Virus record (IMG/VR): IMGVR_UViG_3300042473_000273
Coordinates: 1-25,151 of that record
Reading direction: 5' to 3' (one strand)
Length of the DNA stretch: 25,151 nucleotides
From: a virus
Below, piece after piece: positions 1 through 7,733 of the stretch (positions are counted from its first letter, which is position 1; every line of letters starts with the position of its first letter). Both the position numbers and the translations under genes were made by a program. Below the pieces are notes generated by a model, which saw nothing but the letters and a program-made list of their open reading frames with translations, was not told the origin of the DNA and made no database searches.

Positions 1-160
1 AACCAACACCTGCAGAAGTTAAGCCAGAAGTTAAACCAACACCTGCAGAAGTTAAGCCAGAAGTTAAACCAACACCTGCAGAAGTTAAGCCAGAAGTTAA
101 ACCAACACCTGCAGAAGTTAAGCCAGAAGTTAAACCAACACCTGCAGAAGTTAAGCCAGA
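1..160 (+). repeat. 33-bp direct tandem repeat, 4 full copies plus one partial, coding
   Basis: Units begin at 1, 34, 67, 100 and 133. The first four are identical in DNA; the fifth diverges after about 27 bases. The period is exactly 11 codons, so copy-number change would keep the frame. The array may continue upstream of the window. Confidence 0.95.
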
Positions 161-1112
161 CGAACCACAAGGACCAAGTCTTTGGGATAAGATAAAGCAA
201 GGTGCAAAAGACGTAGGTGATGCCATCGGCGGTGCATTAACACCAAGCAATACGCCTGGGACAGGCTCCGCAACCGAACCAGTCACAAAGCCTGCACCTG
301 CACCTACTCCTGCAGAACAAAGATCTAACATTGAAAAAATGCTGGATGAGTTAGACAAATCAACTGATCTAGAAGTTAGAAAAAGAGCACAGGCAGCTAG
401 AGCTAAATTAAACGGACCACCAGGTGCCGCGCCCGGCTCAGGCAGTGGTGCCAAAGTACAACCTACTGGTCCAAATCCCGGAGGCGGCGGCAACTCAGAC
501 ATAAACAACACTACCGGCCCTGCAAAAGATAAACCGGGTAACAACTCAGGTAACAATACAACAGTGCCAGGCCAAGGTACTAATCCACAAGGAACTACGT
601 CTGGCCCAGCTGGGCCCGGAAATGGGCAGCAAGGTGCGCCGGGCGCAGGCACTGTACCAGGAAAAGTTCCTGGAGTTACTCCAAATAATGTACCTGGAGA
701 TGTTGACGGAGACAAAATAAGAAAACAACGTCGTGAACAAGAAGCCAAATTGAAACAATTACAGCAGTTACCTGATAAAACTGGTACTACCAGCGGTGGA
801 TGGAGAGATGCTGGAATGGGAGCAAGGATATGGAGAGGTGGGCCAGGCGAAGATCCACAGGGTAAGTGGAAAGGTTATGTGTTCAGTGACGGAGATATAA
901 TGCCAGCCGGTGATTACAGTACAGGAGTTGGAAATTCAAGAACAACCACTTATAGCGGTAATGCAGGAACAGATCAGTTTGATAGGCAAGGAGTTGATAA
1001 GCTATTATACGATAGAGAAAGACGAGCACAGGAAATAGAAAGATTACAGAAACAAAAAGGCGTAAAAGAAGACTTTGATAGAATATTAAAACTGGCAGGC
1101 CTTAACAAGTAA
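1..1112 (+). CDS. Pro/Gly-rich low-complexity protein with 11-aa tandem repeats (5' truncated)
   Basis: The reading frame is open from the window edge (first full codon at base 3) to TAA at 1110-1112, so the gene begins upstream; the Met at 339 is internal. The visible 369 residues start with PTPAEVKPEVK repeated about five times, then a short charged segment (LWDKIKQGAKDVGDAI), then a long Gly/Pro/Asn/Thr-rich linker. The C-terminus (about the last 100 residues) has normal composition, with an Arg/Glu/Lys-rich probable helix and the ending FDRILKLAGLNK. No enzyme motif is visible. The composition suggests a flexible linker in a virion or membrane-associated protein, but this is inference and I do not recognise the family. 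A hairpin terminator follows directly. Confidence 0.8.
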   Translation, partial: PTPAEVKPEVKPTPAEVKPEVKPTPAEVKPEVKPTPAEVKPEVKPTPAEVKPDEPQGPSLWDKIKQGAKDVGDAIGGALTPSNTPGTGSATEPVTKPAPAPTPAEQRSNIEKMLDELDKSTDLEVRKRAQAARAKLNGPPGAAPGSGSGAKVQPTGPNPGGGGNSDINNTTGPAKDKPGNNSGNNTTVPGQGTNPQGTTSGPAGPGNGQQGAPGAGTVPGKVPGVTPNNVPGDVDGDKIRKQRREQEAKLKQLQQLPDKTGTTSGGWRDAGMGARIWRGGPGEDPQGKWKGYVFSDGDIMPAGDYSTGVGNSRTTTYSGNAGTDQFDRQGVDKLLYDRERRAQEIERLQKQKGVKEDFDRILKLAGLNK

Positions 1113-1114
1113 TC

Positions 1115-1141
1115 AAAATGGCAGATTTATTCTGCCATTTT
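1115..1141 (+). terminator. Rho-independent terminator hairpin
   Basis: AAAATGGCAGA (1115-1125) and TCTGCCATTTT (1131-1141) form a perfect 11-bp stem around a 5-base loop, three bases after the stop of the upstream gene. The A/T ends give a U-rich 3' side on either strand, so it could work in both directions. It separates the repeat protein from the next promoter. Confidence 0.85.
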
Positions 1142-1163
1142 CACCTCTAAAATATCTAACAGC

Positions 1164-1192
1164 TTGCATACACAAGATAAGTAGTATATAAT
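1164..1192 (+). promoter_or_regulatory. Sigma70-like promoter for the dsbA-like gene
   Basis: -35 TTGCAT (1164-1169), 17-bp spacer, perfect -10 TATAAT (1187-1192), about 25 bases before the ATG at 1218. It lies directly after the terminator, as expected for a new transcription unit. Confidence 0.75.
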
Positions 1193-1217
1193 AGGCATAT
1201 ACATTAGGAGAGTTACA

Positions 1218-1475
1218 ATGGGTGGTCGTTCATACGGTGCAGAAGAAAAGGCAAAGCTAGAGCGTTTGATTACAGAAGGATCCACAGTCCTTCGTGAAAT
1301 TGACGACTTGCAAGTAGGCTTAAAAGAAACAGTACAGGCAGTAGCAGAAGAATTGCAGGTCAAGGCCAGTGTTATCAATAAAGCAATCAAGATTGCACAC
1401 AAAGGCGATTGGAGCACTTACAATCAAGATTGGGAAGAAATTGAAGCAATTTTAGATATTACAAAACGTATCTAA
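1218..1475 (+). CDS. dsbA: DsbA-like dsDNA-binding protein
   Basis: This 85-residue protein is close in length to T4 DsbA (89 aa), a double-stranded DNA-binding protein linked to late transcription. By eye the central and C-terminal parts follow the T4 protein: an amphipathic helix (EKAKLERLITEG), a second helix (KETVQAVAEELQV), then INKAIKIAHKGDW where T4 has a similar hydrophobic helix ending in HK, and an acidic C-terminal helix. TTAGGAG stands seven bases before the ATG and its own promoter lies at 1164-1192. It precedes the DNA polymerase gene with no terminator between them, so readthrough is likely. Assignment is by remembered similarity, not a search. Confidence 0.7.
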   Translation: MGGRSYGAEEKAKLERLITEGSTVLREIDDLQVGLKETVQAVAEELQVKASVINKAIKIAHKGDWSTYNQDWEEIEAILDITKRI

Positions 1476-1525
1476 TAAATATTAGTAGTAAGGGTCAGCG
1501 GGCCATAAATCGCACATAAGGTATT

Positions 1526-1550
1526 TGTCAGCCGGAAATGACATATGGAG
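1526..1550 (+). promoter_or_regulatory. Candidate gp43 translational operator (hairpin plus Shine-Dalgarno)
   Basis: TGTCA (1526-1530) and TGACA (1539-1543) form a 5-bp stem around an 8-base loop GCCGGAAA, followed three bases later by the GGAG (1547-1550) that serves the polymerase ATG at 1556. In T4 the polymerase represses its own translation by binding a hairpin of the same shape, 5-bp stem and 8-base loop, next to the gene 43 ribosome site. The loop sequence here differs from T4 as I recall it, so the role is inferred from shape and position. Confidence 0.5.
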
Positions 1551-1555
1551 AACTA

Positions 1556-4222
1556 ATGAGCTATGTAGACGCATGGTTTGACCGCGATAACGATGTTATC
1601 AAAGTGGTTGAACGAAATAAGAAAAATGAGCGTGAGTATCGTGACATTCCTGTCAAGCACACGCTGTATTACAAAGACCCTCGTGGCAAATTTCAAAGTA
1701 TTTACGGAGATGCACTTAGTCGCATTGTTTGTAAAAATACAAAAGACTTTCGCAAAGAACAAGCAATTAATTCAGGTAAGCAATTATTTGAAGCTGACAT
1801 CAATCCAGTATTCGTTTGTCTAAGCGAAAACTATCTAAACGCAGAACCTCCAAAGCTCAATGTGGCATTTTTCGACATTGAGGTGGACTTTGATCCAGAA
1901 CGTGGCTATAGCACTCCTGAAGATGCTTTTATGCCAATTACTAGTATTGCAGTTCACCTACAATGGTTGGAAACACTTGTTTGTTTTGCAGTACCTCCAA
2001 AGACACTAACCTGGGAAGAAGCACAAGAAGCTGTTAAAGACTTTCCTAACACCATGCTGTTTAAAACAGAAGCGGAAATGCTGGATGCTTTTCTTGATAT
2101 TATCCAAGATGCTGATATGCTTAGTGGATGGAATAGTGAAGGTTATGATATTCCGTATACAGTAAATCGTGTGACTAAAGTGCTGAGTAAAGACGACACA
2201 CGCAGATTCTGTTTGTTTGGTCAATATCCCAAGCGCCGTGAATATGAAAAGTTTGGCAAGAAAGCCATTACATACGACTTTATCGGTCGTGTACATTTGG
2301 ATAGTCTTGAACTGTATCGCAAGTACACATATGAAGAACGTCACAGCTACAGACTGGATGCTATTGCAGAATACGAACTAGGCGAACGTAAAACACAATA
2401 CGAAGGCACACTTGATCAATTGTATAACAATGATTTTAAAACATTTATTGAATACAACAGGCAAGATACAATGCTGTTGGATCGTCTGGACAAGAAACTA
2501 AAGTTCATGGATCTTGCCAACACACTGGCACACGAATGTACTGTATTGCTACAGACCACAATGGGTGCAGTTGCTGTTACAGAACAGGCTATTATCAACG
2601 AATGTCACAGACGTGGATTCCAAGTACCTAATCGCATCAAGATGGATGAGCGCGAAGATAGCCAAGCGGCAGGTGCGTATGTTGCCTATCCCAAAGAAGG
2701 TATTCATGACTGGATCGGTTCATTGGATATTAACAGTCTGTATCCCAGTGCAATTAGAGCACTTAACATGGGTCCGGAAACTATTGTTGGACAGTTGCGT
2801 CAAACTAAAACAGAAGAATTTATTGAACTACAAATGGCCAAGGGTAAGTCTTTTGCAGCCAGTTGGGAAGGAGTATTCAGTAGTTTGGAATATGAATGTG
2901 TTATGAATCAAGAGATTGGTACAGACATTACTATCGACTGGGAAAACGGAGACACTGATGTTGTCAGTGCTGCCGAGGTATATAGACTTATATTTGAAAG
3001 TAATCAGCCGTGGATTCTCAGTGCTAATGGTACAATCTTCACTTACGAGAAGGAAGGCATTATTCCCGGACTGCTCAAGCGTTGGTATGCGGAACGTAAA
3101 GAGATGCAGGCCAAGTTAAAGGAATGTATTAAAAGTGGTAATAAAGTCGAAGAAGAATACTGGGACAAACGACAACTTGTCAAAAAGATTAACCTCAATA
3201 GTTTATATGGTGCCATTCTTAACAGCGGTTGTAGGTTTTTTGATAAGCGTATTGGTCAGAGTACCACACTAAGTGGTCGACAGATTGTTAAGCATATGGC
3301 TGGAAAGGTCAATGAAATTGTCACTGGCGATTATGACTATCGTGGTAAAGCAATTATCTACGGTGATACCGACTCGTGTTATTTTAGTGCTTACAAGACT
3401 CTTGAGAAAGAAATCATAGCAGGTAAAATTCCTTGGACAAAGGAAAGTGTAGTACAGTTGTATGATCAAATTGCTGACGAAGTAAACAATACATTCCCGC
3501 AGTTTATGTTGGACACGTTCCACGTACCAAAGACTCGTGGCGAAGTTATCAAAGCAGGTCGTGAGATTGTTGGCAGTAAGAGTTTGTTTATTACTAAAAA
3601 GAGGTATGCTGTATTGTATTACGACAAAGAAGGCAAGCGCACTGATATAGAAGGTAAACCTGGTAAGATCAAGGCCATGGGCTTGGATCTCAAGCGTAGT
3701 GATACTCCAGAGTTTATCCAGAACTTTCTTAGTGATGTTCTTGAAATGGTATTGATGGGTAAACCTGAACAAGAAGTGCTGGATCATATTAGTGAATTTA
3801 GATTACGATTTAAAAGCAGACCCGGTTGGGAGAAAGGTAGTCCTAAACGTGCCAATAACATTACTGAATACGAAGCCAAGGAAAAGAAAGACGGCAAAAC
3901 TAATATGCCAGGACATGTACGTGCTAGTATCAATTGGAACACACTGAAACGTATGTACCAAGACAAATACAGCATGGGTATTACTGACGGTGCAAAGGTT
4001 ATTGTTTGTAAGTTAAAACAAAATCCTATGGGCTTTACCAGTGTGGCATATCCAGTCGATGAACTACGACTTCCGCAATGGTTCAAAGACTTGGCTTTTG
4101 ACCATGCTGAGATGGAACAGACTATTATTGACAATAAGTTAGATAATTTAATTGGTGTGTTGAAATGGGATGTACGTAGCACAGAAGAAAAGAATACATT
4201 TAACAGTTTATTTGAGTTTTAA
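1556..4222 (+). CDS. 43: Family B replicative DNA polymerase (T4 gp43-like)
   Basis: The product has 888 residues (T4 gp43: 898) and combines 3'-5' exonuclease and polymerase. Exonuclease motifs: DIEVD at 107-111, NSEGYD at 193-198, YNRQD at 300-304. Polymerase motifs: A, DINSLYPS at 391-398; B, KKINLNSLYG at 543-552; C, YGDTDS at 602-607. All catalytic carboxylates are present, and the gene is not split and contains no intein. The C-terminus, NTFNSLFEF, looks like the peptide by which gp43 binds the sliding clamp. I chose ATG 1556 because GGAG lies five bases before it; the in-frame ATG at 1538 falls inside a hairpin and has no ribosome site. The clamp gene follows two genes later. Confidence 0.97.
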   Translation: MSYVDAWFDRDNDVIKVVERNKKNEREYRDIPVKHTLYYKDPRGKFQSIYGDALSRIVCKNTKDFRKEQAINSGKQLFEADINPVFVCLSENYLNAEPPKLNVAFFDIEVDFDPERGYSTPEDAFMPITSIAVHLQWLETLVCFAVPPKTLTWEEAQEAVKDFPNTMLFKTEAEMLDAFLDIIQDADMLSGWNSEGYDIPYTVNRVTKVLSKDDTRRFCLFGQYPKRREYEKFGKKAITYDFIGRVHLDSLELYRKYTYEERHSYRLDAIAEYELGERKTQYEGTLDQLYNNDFKTFIEYNRQDTMLLDRLDKKLKFMDLANTLAHECTVLLQTTMGAVAVTEQAIINECHRRGFQVPNRIKMDEREDSQAAGAYVAYPKEGIHDWIGSLDINSLYPSAIRALNMGPETIVGQLRQTKTEEFIELQMAKGKSFAASWEGVFSSLEYECVMNQEIGTDITIDWENGDTDVVSAAEVYRLIFESNQPWILSANGTIFTYEKEGIIPGLLKRWYAERKEMQAKLKECIKSGNKVEEEYWDKRQLVKKINLNSLYGAILNSGCRFFDKRIGQSTTLSGRQIVKHMAGKVNEIVTGDYDYRGKAIIYGDTDSCYFSAYKTLEKEIIAGKIPWTKESVVQLYDQIADEVNNTFPQFMLDTFHVPKTRGEVIKAGREIVGSKSLFITKKRYAVLYYDKEGKRTDIEGKPGKIKAMGLDLKRSDTPEFIQNFLSDVLEMVLMGKPEQEVLDHISEFRLRFKSRPGWEKGSPKRANNITEYEAKEKKDGKTNMPGHVRASINWNTLKRMYQDKYSMGITDGAKVIVCKLKQNPMGFTSVAYPVDELRLPQWFKDLAFDHAEMEQTIIDNKLDNLIGVLKWDVRSTEEKNTFNSLFEF

Positions 4223-4223
4223 T

Positions 4224-4994
4224 ATGAAAATAATAATTGCAGGATATGGATTTGTGGGCAAGGCTGTGGCAAAAGCACTGCGTACCAAACACGAAGTTGT
4301 TATTGTGGATCCGAAATACACAACTGATACAATCGCAAATAATCATGATGCAGATGGTTTGATTATTTGCGTTGATACTCCCACAGCGGATGGAATATGC
4401 GATATAGGAAATGTTGCAAACGTAATGGATACTGTTCCTATCTTTATGCCTGTATTGATTAAGAGTACTATTACACCCGGCACATTAATAGAAATAGAGG
4501 AATTGTACACCAATCATTCGATTGTATATAATCCCGAGTTTCTAAGGGCACGTACTGCTGATCAAGATTTTATTGATCAAAAATACTGTGTGCTAGGCGG
4601 GGAAGATCCTGCAGGATTTTGGCAGGAACTATTTACAAGCATATTGCCAAATTGTAAATTGTTCTTTCACTGTACTATAGTAGAAGCGGCAACAGTCAAG
4701 TACAGCATCAATGCATTCCTAGCAACAAAGGTTGCATTTTTTAATCAACTGTATGACATTTGCGAGCAAAACGGTGCCGATTATAAAATGGTCAGACAAA
4801 TGATCACACACGATAGTCGCATTGGTAATAGTCATACATTGGTACCAGGATTAGATAGTGAACGAGGATTCGGTGGTGCTTGTTTTCCAAAGGATACCGA
4901 AGCGTTTGTACACTATGCCAATACAATCAATGCACCATTTAGTATACTAAATGAATCGGTGGAATACAACAAGAAGGTTAGGAAAAATCCTTGA
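4224..4994 (+). CDS. Short UDP-glucose/GDP-mannose dehydrogenase-family protein
   Basis: The family oxidises the C6 alcohol of a nucleotide sugar to a carboxylate with two NAD+. The N-terminal Rossmann motif is GYGFVG (7-12). Other family signatures are DTPTADG (51-57), KSTITPGT (80-87), YNPEFLR (102-108), a central helix with VKYSIN (158-163) and the catalytic-loop GGACFPKD with Cys220. At 256 residues the protein stops just after the active site, whereas family members usually have about 390-450 residues with a third, nucleotide-sugar-binding domain. ATG 4224 follows the polymerase stop by one base; an upstream in-frame ATG at 4170 would overlap the polymerase by about 50 bases and lacks a ribosome site. 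Its TGA overlaps the next promoter's -35 box. Confidence 0.85.
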   Translation: MKIIIAGYGFVGKAVAKALRTKHEVVIVDPKYTTDTIANNHDADGLIICVDTPTADGICDIGNVANVMDTVPIFMPVLIKSTITPGTLIEIEELYTNHSIVYNPEFLRARTADQDFIDQKYCVLGGEDPAGFWQELFTSILPNCKLFFHCTIVEAATVKYSINAFLATKVAFFNQLYDICEQNGADYKMVRQMITHDSRIGNSHTLVPGLDSERGFGGACFPKDTEAFVHYANTINAPFSILNESVEYNKKVRKNP

Positions 4995-5019
4995 CATTGT
5001 CAAAAAATCTAAGTATAAT
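4991..5019 (+). promoter_or_regulatory. Sigma70-like promoter for the sliding-clamp operon
   Basis: -35 TTGACA (4991-4996) and -10 TATAAT (5014-5019) both match consensus, with a 17-bp spacer. The -35 forms half of a 13-base palindrome, TTGACA-T-TGTCAA (4991-5003), which could be an operator. ATG of the clamp gene follows at 5040. Confidence 0.85.
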
Positions 5020-5039
5020 CACAACATATGGAGAATAAC

Positions 5040-5771
5040 ATGAAACACTTTTTACAAGATCTAGTAGCGCATACACACAGCTTGGGCTTTTTGCCTTTGG
5101 TCAAAGTATCATCAACTACTAAAGAAACAAGCATTGAATCGATGGCTGAAGATCGGTCAGTTATTGTTAATGCAAAAACACATAGTCCAGTCGACGACTT
5201 TGAAGGCACATTTGGTATGCCTAACTTAAACAAATTGGACATTCACCTAAAGTGTCCAGAGTATAAGGAAAATGCAACTATTTCGGTTGTTAAACAAGAA
5301 CGCAATGGAGAAACAATTCCTACAGGACTGCACTTTCAGAACGGACTTGGCGATTTCCAAAACGATTATCGTTTTATGAATCAAGACATTATCAATGAAA
5401 AATTGAAGAGTGTTAAATTCAAAGGTGCTAAATGGGACATTGAGTTTCAACCAAGCATGGCTAGTATTCAACGTCTTAAGTTTCAAGCAAATGCACACTC
5501 AGAAGAACAAACCTTCCAAGTTAAAACAGAAGGCAACGATCTAGTGTTTAGTTTCGGTGATGCAAGCACACACGCTGGTTCGTTTGTGTTCCAAGCAGGT
5601 ATAGATGGTAAGTTGCGCCAAACATGGTCGTGGCCTGTTAATCAGGTTCAAAGCATTTTGAATCTAACCGGAGATATCACAATGCGTATTGCAGATGCAG
5701 GTGCATTGAACATTACAGTTGATAGTGGTATTGCTACATACGAGTATATTCTTCCAGCACAGTCTAAATAA
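5040..5771 (+). CDS. 45: Sliding clamp, DNA polymerase processivity factor (gp45-like)
   Basis: The 243-residue product matches the size of T4 gp45 (228 aa), the trimeric ring that tethers polymerase to DNA and activates late transcription. The sequence has the clamp look: alternating beta strands, a first domain ending near NLNKLDIHLKC, and a second domain ending in ADAGALNITVDSGIATYEYILPAQ. The ending resembles clamps of marine T4-like phages as I remember them; similarity to T4 itself is weak. ATG 5040 has GGAG six bases upstream; the earlier in-frame ATG at 5028 overlaps that ribosome site. It is the first gene after a consensus promoter, and its stop overlaps the dpdA start, so the two are probably co-translated. 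Confidence 0.75.
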   Translation: MKHFLQDLVAHTHSLGFLPLVKVSSTTKETSIESMAEDRSVIVNAKTHSPVDDFEGTFGMPNLNKLDIHLKCPEYKENATISVVKQERNGETIPTGLHFQNGLGDFQNDYRFMNQDIINEKLKSVKFKGAKWDIEFQPSMASIQRLKFQANAHSEEQTFQVKTEGNDLVFSFGDASTHAGSFVFQAGIDGKLRQTWSWPVNQVQSILNLTGDITMRIADAGALNITVDSGIATYEYILPAQSK

Positions 5772-7453
5772 TGAATAAAAACCTGACAGCCGCACAAAGC
5801 GATTATGCGTATTTCCTGCCAGCAACGTCAGGATTTTATAGCACATACATAGGCAAACAACGCTATAGTAACTATGTGGATCCTGCTCGTATTCCAGCGA
5901 GCTTTGGACCTATGGGTATTGAAGCGATGAACTACTTGAATCCAAATGCGGCATTTTACTTTGACCATTGTTTGTACTCGGCTGGTCATGCTAACTTAGA
6001 TTTGTCTAAACCTGATCCTAGTGAAGACATGTTCCGCAATAGAGATCGTACAACAAGTTGGGTATTAGGCGACTCAGGCGGATTCCAGATTGGTAAAGGT
6101 GTATGGGAAGGCGAGTGGAATGATCCAAGCGGCCCAGTAGTTGCACAACGAATGGCTGAAGCAGTTGCAAAAGGTGTTGAACTTGTACCGCAAGTACATC
6201 CAACTGGTGATCCAAAGACAGATAAAAATGGTAATCCCAAATATACTAAAATTGATCACGTTAAACTGTATCAGGCAAAACTAGATGCGGCACAAAAAAA
6301 ACGTGAACAGGTATTAGCATGGATGGATGCATTAATGGATTATGGTATGGTGCTTGATATTCCGGCATGGGTTGGTCGTAGTCCAGTTGGCGCTAAGAAT
6401 AGTGGTATTGCCAGTTACGATCAATCAGTTAGTGCTACCAAGTATAATAACGAATACTTTATTAAACATCGTACAGGTGCTTGTAAATTCTTAAATGTTT
6501 TACAGGGAGAAAATCACGATCAAGCAGAAGATTGGTATCAGCAAATGAAAGATTTCTGCGACCCAACAAAATATGAACGACCATTTAATGGTTGGGCCAT
6601 GGGCGGACAAAACATGTGCGATGTAGATCTAGTACTACGCAGAGTAGTAGCATTGAAGTTCGACGGATTACTAGAAGAAGGTCATCAAGACTGGATGCAC
6701 TTTCTTGGCACAAGTAAACTTGAGTGGGCATTGTTATTAACAGATATCCAACGTGCTGTTCGCAAGTATCACAATTCTAAATTTACAATTAGTTTTGACT
6801 GTGCTAGTCCGTTTCTTGCCACTGCAAATGGACAGATTTATGTGCAAACAGAAATTACAGATAGACAAAAGTGGTTGTATAGAATGTTGCCAAGTTTGGA
6901 CAATAAAAAGTACAGCAAAGACACACGACTCTTTCAAGATGTCGTTGTACAAGACAAGCACTTTAAATCATTTACAACTAGTCCTTTAATGGACGGAGTA
7001 GAAGTTAAAGATATATGTATATACGGACCCGGTGACCTAAATAAGATAGGTAAAGAAGGTAAAACTAGCTGGGATAGTTTTACTTACGCAATTATGATGG
7101 GGCATAATGTTTGGTTGCATTTGAATAGTGTACAAGAAGCTAATCGCCAATATGACGCTGGATTATGTCCTGCCATGTTAGTGGATGAAAAGTTTGAACG
7201 CATCTACTTTAAAGATGTAGTGGATGCTATTTTTAGTGCTCCGGATAGAGAAACTGCTGTTGCTATTATTGACGGATTTGATAAATTTTGGCAGGCTATT
7301 CCCGGTACTCGTGGTGCAACTGGAAAGAAAACAGTCAATGCAAGTGGAATGTTCTCCGCTTTGTTTGACGAAGTGGACGAAGATAGTGTACAATTAGAAG
7401 ACGAAGAAGAATTTGATACTCAAAAATTAGATGATTTAGAATCCGGTGTATAA
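5771..7453 (+). CDS. dpdA: DpdA-like 7-deazaguanine DNA transglycosylase
   Basis: The 560-residue protein carries the signature of the tRNA-guanine transglycosylase superfamily: DSGGFQ (101-106, substrate-binding Asp), LQGE (244-247, in place of VQGG), GWAMGG (274-279), FLGTSKLEWALLL (311-323) and FDCASP (342-347, with the predicted nucleophile Asp343). The CxCxxC zinc site of tRNA enzymes is not seen, and long insertions and an acidic C-terminal tail (from about 525) are present. In phages with folE/queE genes such homologues are DpdA, which swap guanine in DNA for a 7-deazaguanine base. folE and queE do lie in this window. The start overlaps the clamp stop (TAATG) without a clear ribosome site. 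Substrate base and recognised DNA sequence cannot be read from sequence. Confidence 0.85.
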   Translation: MNKNLTAAQSDYAYFLPATSGFYSTYIGKQRYSNYVDPARIPASFGPMGIEAMNYLNPNAAFYFDHCLYSAGHANLDLSKPDPSEDMFRNRDRTTSWVLGDSGGFQIGKGVWEGEWNDPSGPVVAQRMAEAVAKGVELVPQVHPTGDPKTDKNGNPKYTKIDHVKLYQAKLDAAQKKREQVLAWMDALMDYGMVLDIPAWVGRSPVGAKNSGIASYDQSVSATKYNNEYFIKHRTGACKFLNVLQGENHDQAEDWYQQMKDFCDPTKYERPFNGWAMGGQNMCDVDLVLRRVVALKFDGLLEEGHQDWMHFLGTSKLEWALLLTDIQRAVRKYHNSKFTISFDCASPFLATANGQIYVQTEITDRQKWLYRMLPSLDNKKYSKDTRLFQDVVVQDKHFKSFTTSPLMDGVEVKDICIYGPGDLNKIGKEGKTSWDSFTYAIMMGHNVWLHLNSVQEANRQYDAGLCPAMLVDEKFERIYFKDVVDAIFSAPDRETAVAIIDGFDKFWQAIPGTRGATGKKTVNASGMFSALFDEVDEDSVQLEDEEEFDTQKLDDLESGV

Positions 7454-7490
7454 TATTACCCGTGAAAACTTTCATGAAAAGAGCTATAAA

Positions 7491-7733
7491 ATGACATTAC
7501 CCGATGAAAGATATCGAGCAGTAGTACAGACTCAAAAGTTTTTAGTTGAGATTCTGTCTACACCCCGAGTTCCAAAAGCAATTAAAGATCGAGCTAGAAG
7601 TTGTCTACGACATTATCCTAGCGACTGGGATATGAAACGTGCGGCAGATGGCGCACCAGATGTATTCCAAGAACAAATGGAAGCAGTAACCCGTTTGTTT
7701 AAATCCTACGAGCAAACTAAAAATGAAGCGTAG
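7491..7733 (+). CDS. BPSL0761-like small protein
   Basis: This 80-residue product begins MTLPDERYRAVVQTQKFL and contains TPRVPKAIKDRARSCLRHYPS. That layout (PDER.RAV.QT..FL, then a Pro-Arg-Val-Pro turn and LRHYP) resembles the BPSL0761 family of short bacterial proteins of unknown function. ATG 7491 is preferred because the family match starts there; an upstream in-frame ATG at 7446 overlaps dpdA. The ribosome site (AAAAGAG) is weak. Its stop lies within the next gene (11-base overlap), so translation is probably coupled. Function is unknown. Confidence 0.7.
   Translation: MTLPDERYRAVVQTQKFLVEILSTPRVPKAIKDRARSCLRHYPSDWDMKRAADGAPDVFQEQMEAVTRLFKSYEQTKNEA

Noticed and set aside
1-160. Direct repeats resembling a CRISPR array
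   Set aside because: The units are contiguous with no spacers and are in-frame coding repeats.
1472-1485. CTAAT/ATTAG short inverted repeat with ATAAATA after the dsbA-like gene
   Set aside because: A 5-bp A/T stem is too weak for a terminator, and ATAAATA lacks the leading T of a full T4 late box.
3269-4182. Long reading frames on the minus strand (172 and 132 residues)
   Set aside because: They lie antisense within the DNA polymerase gene, show no domain or ribosome site, and every supported gene in the window is on the + strand.
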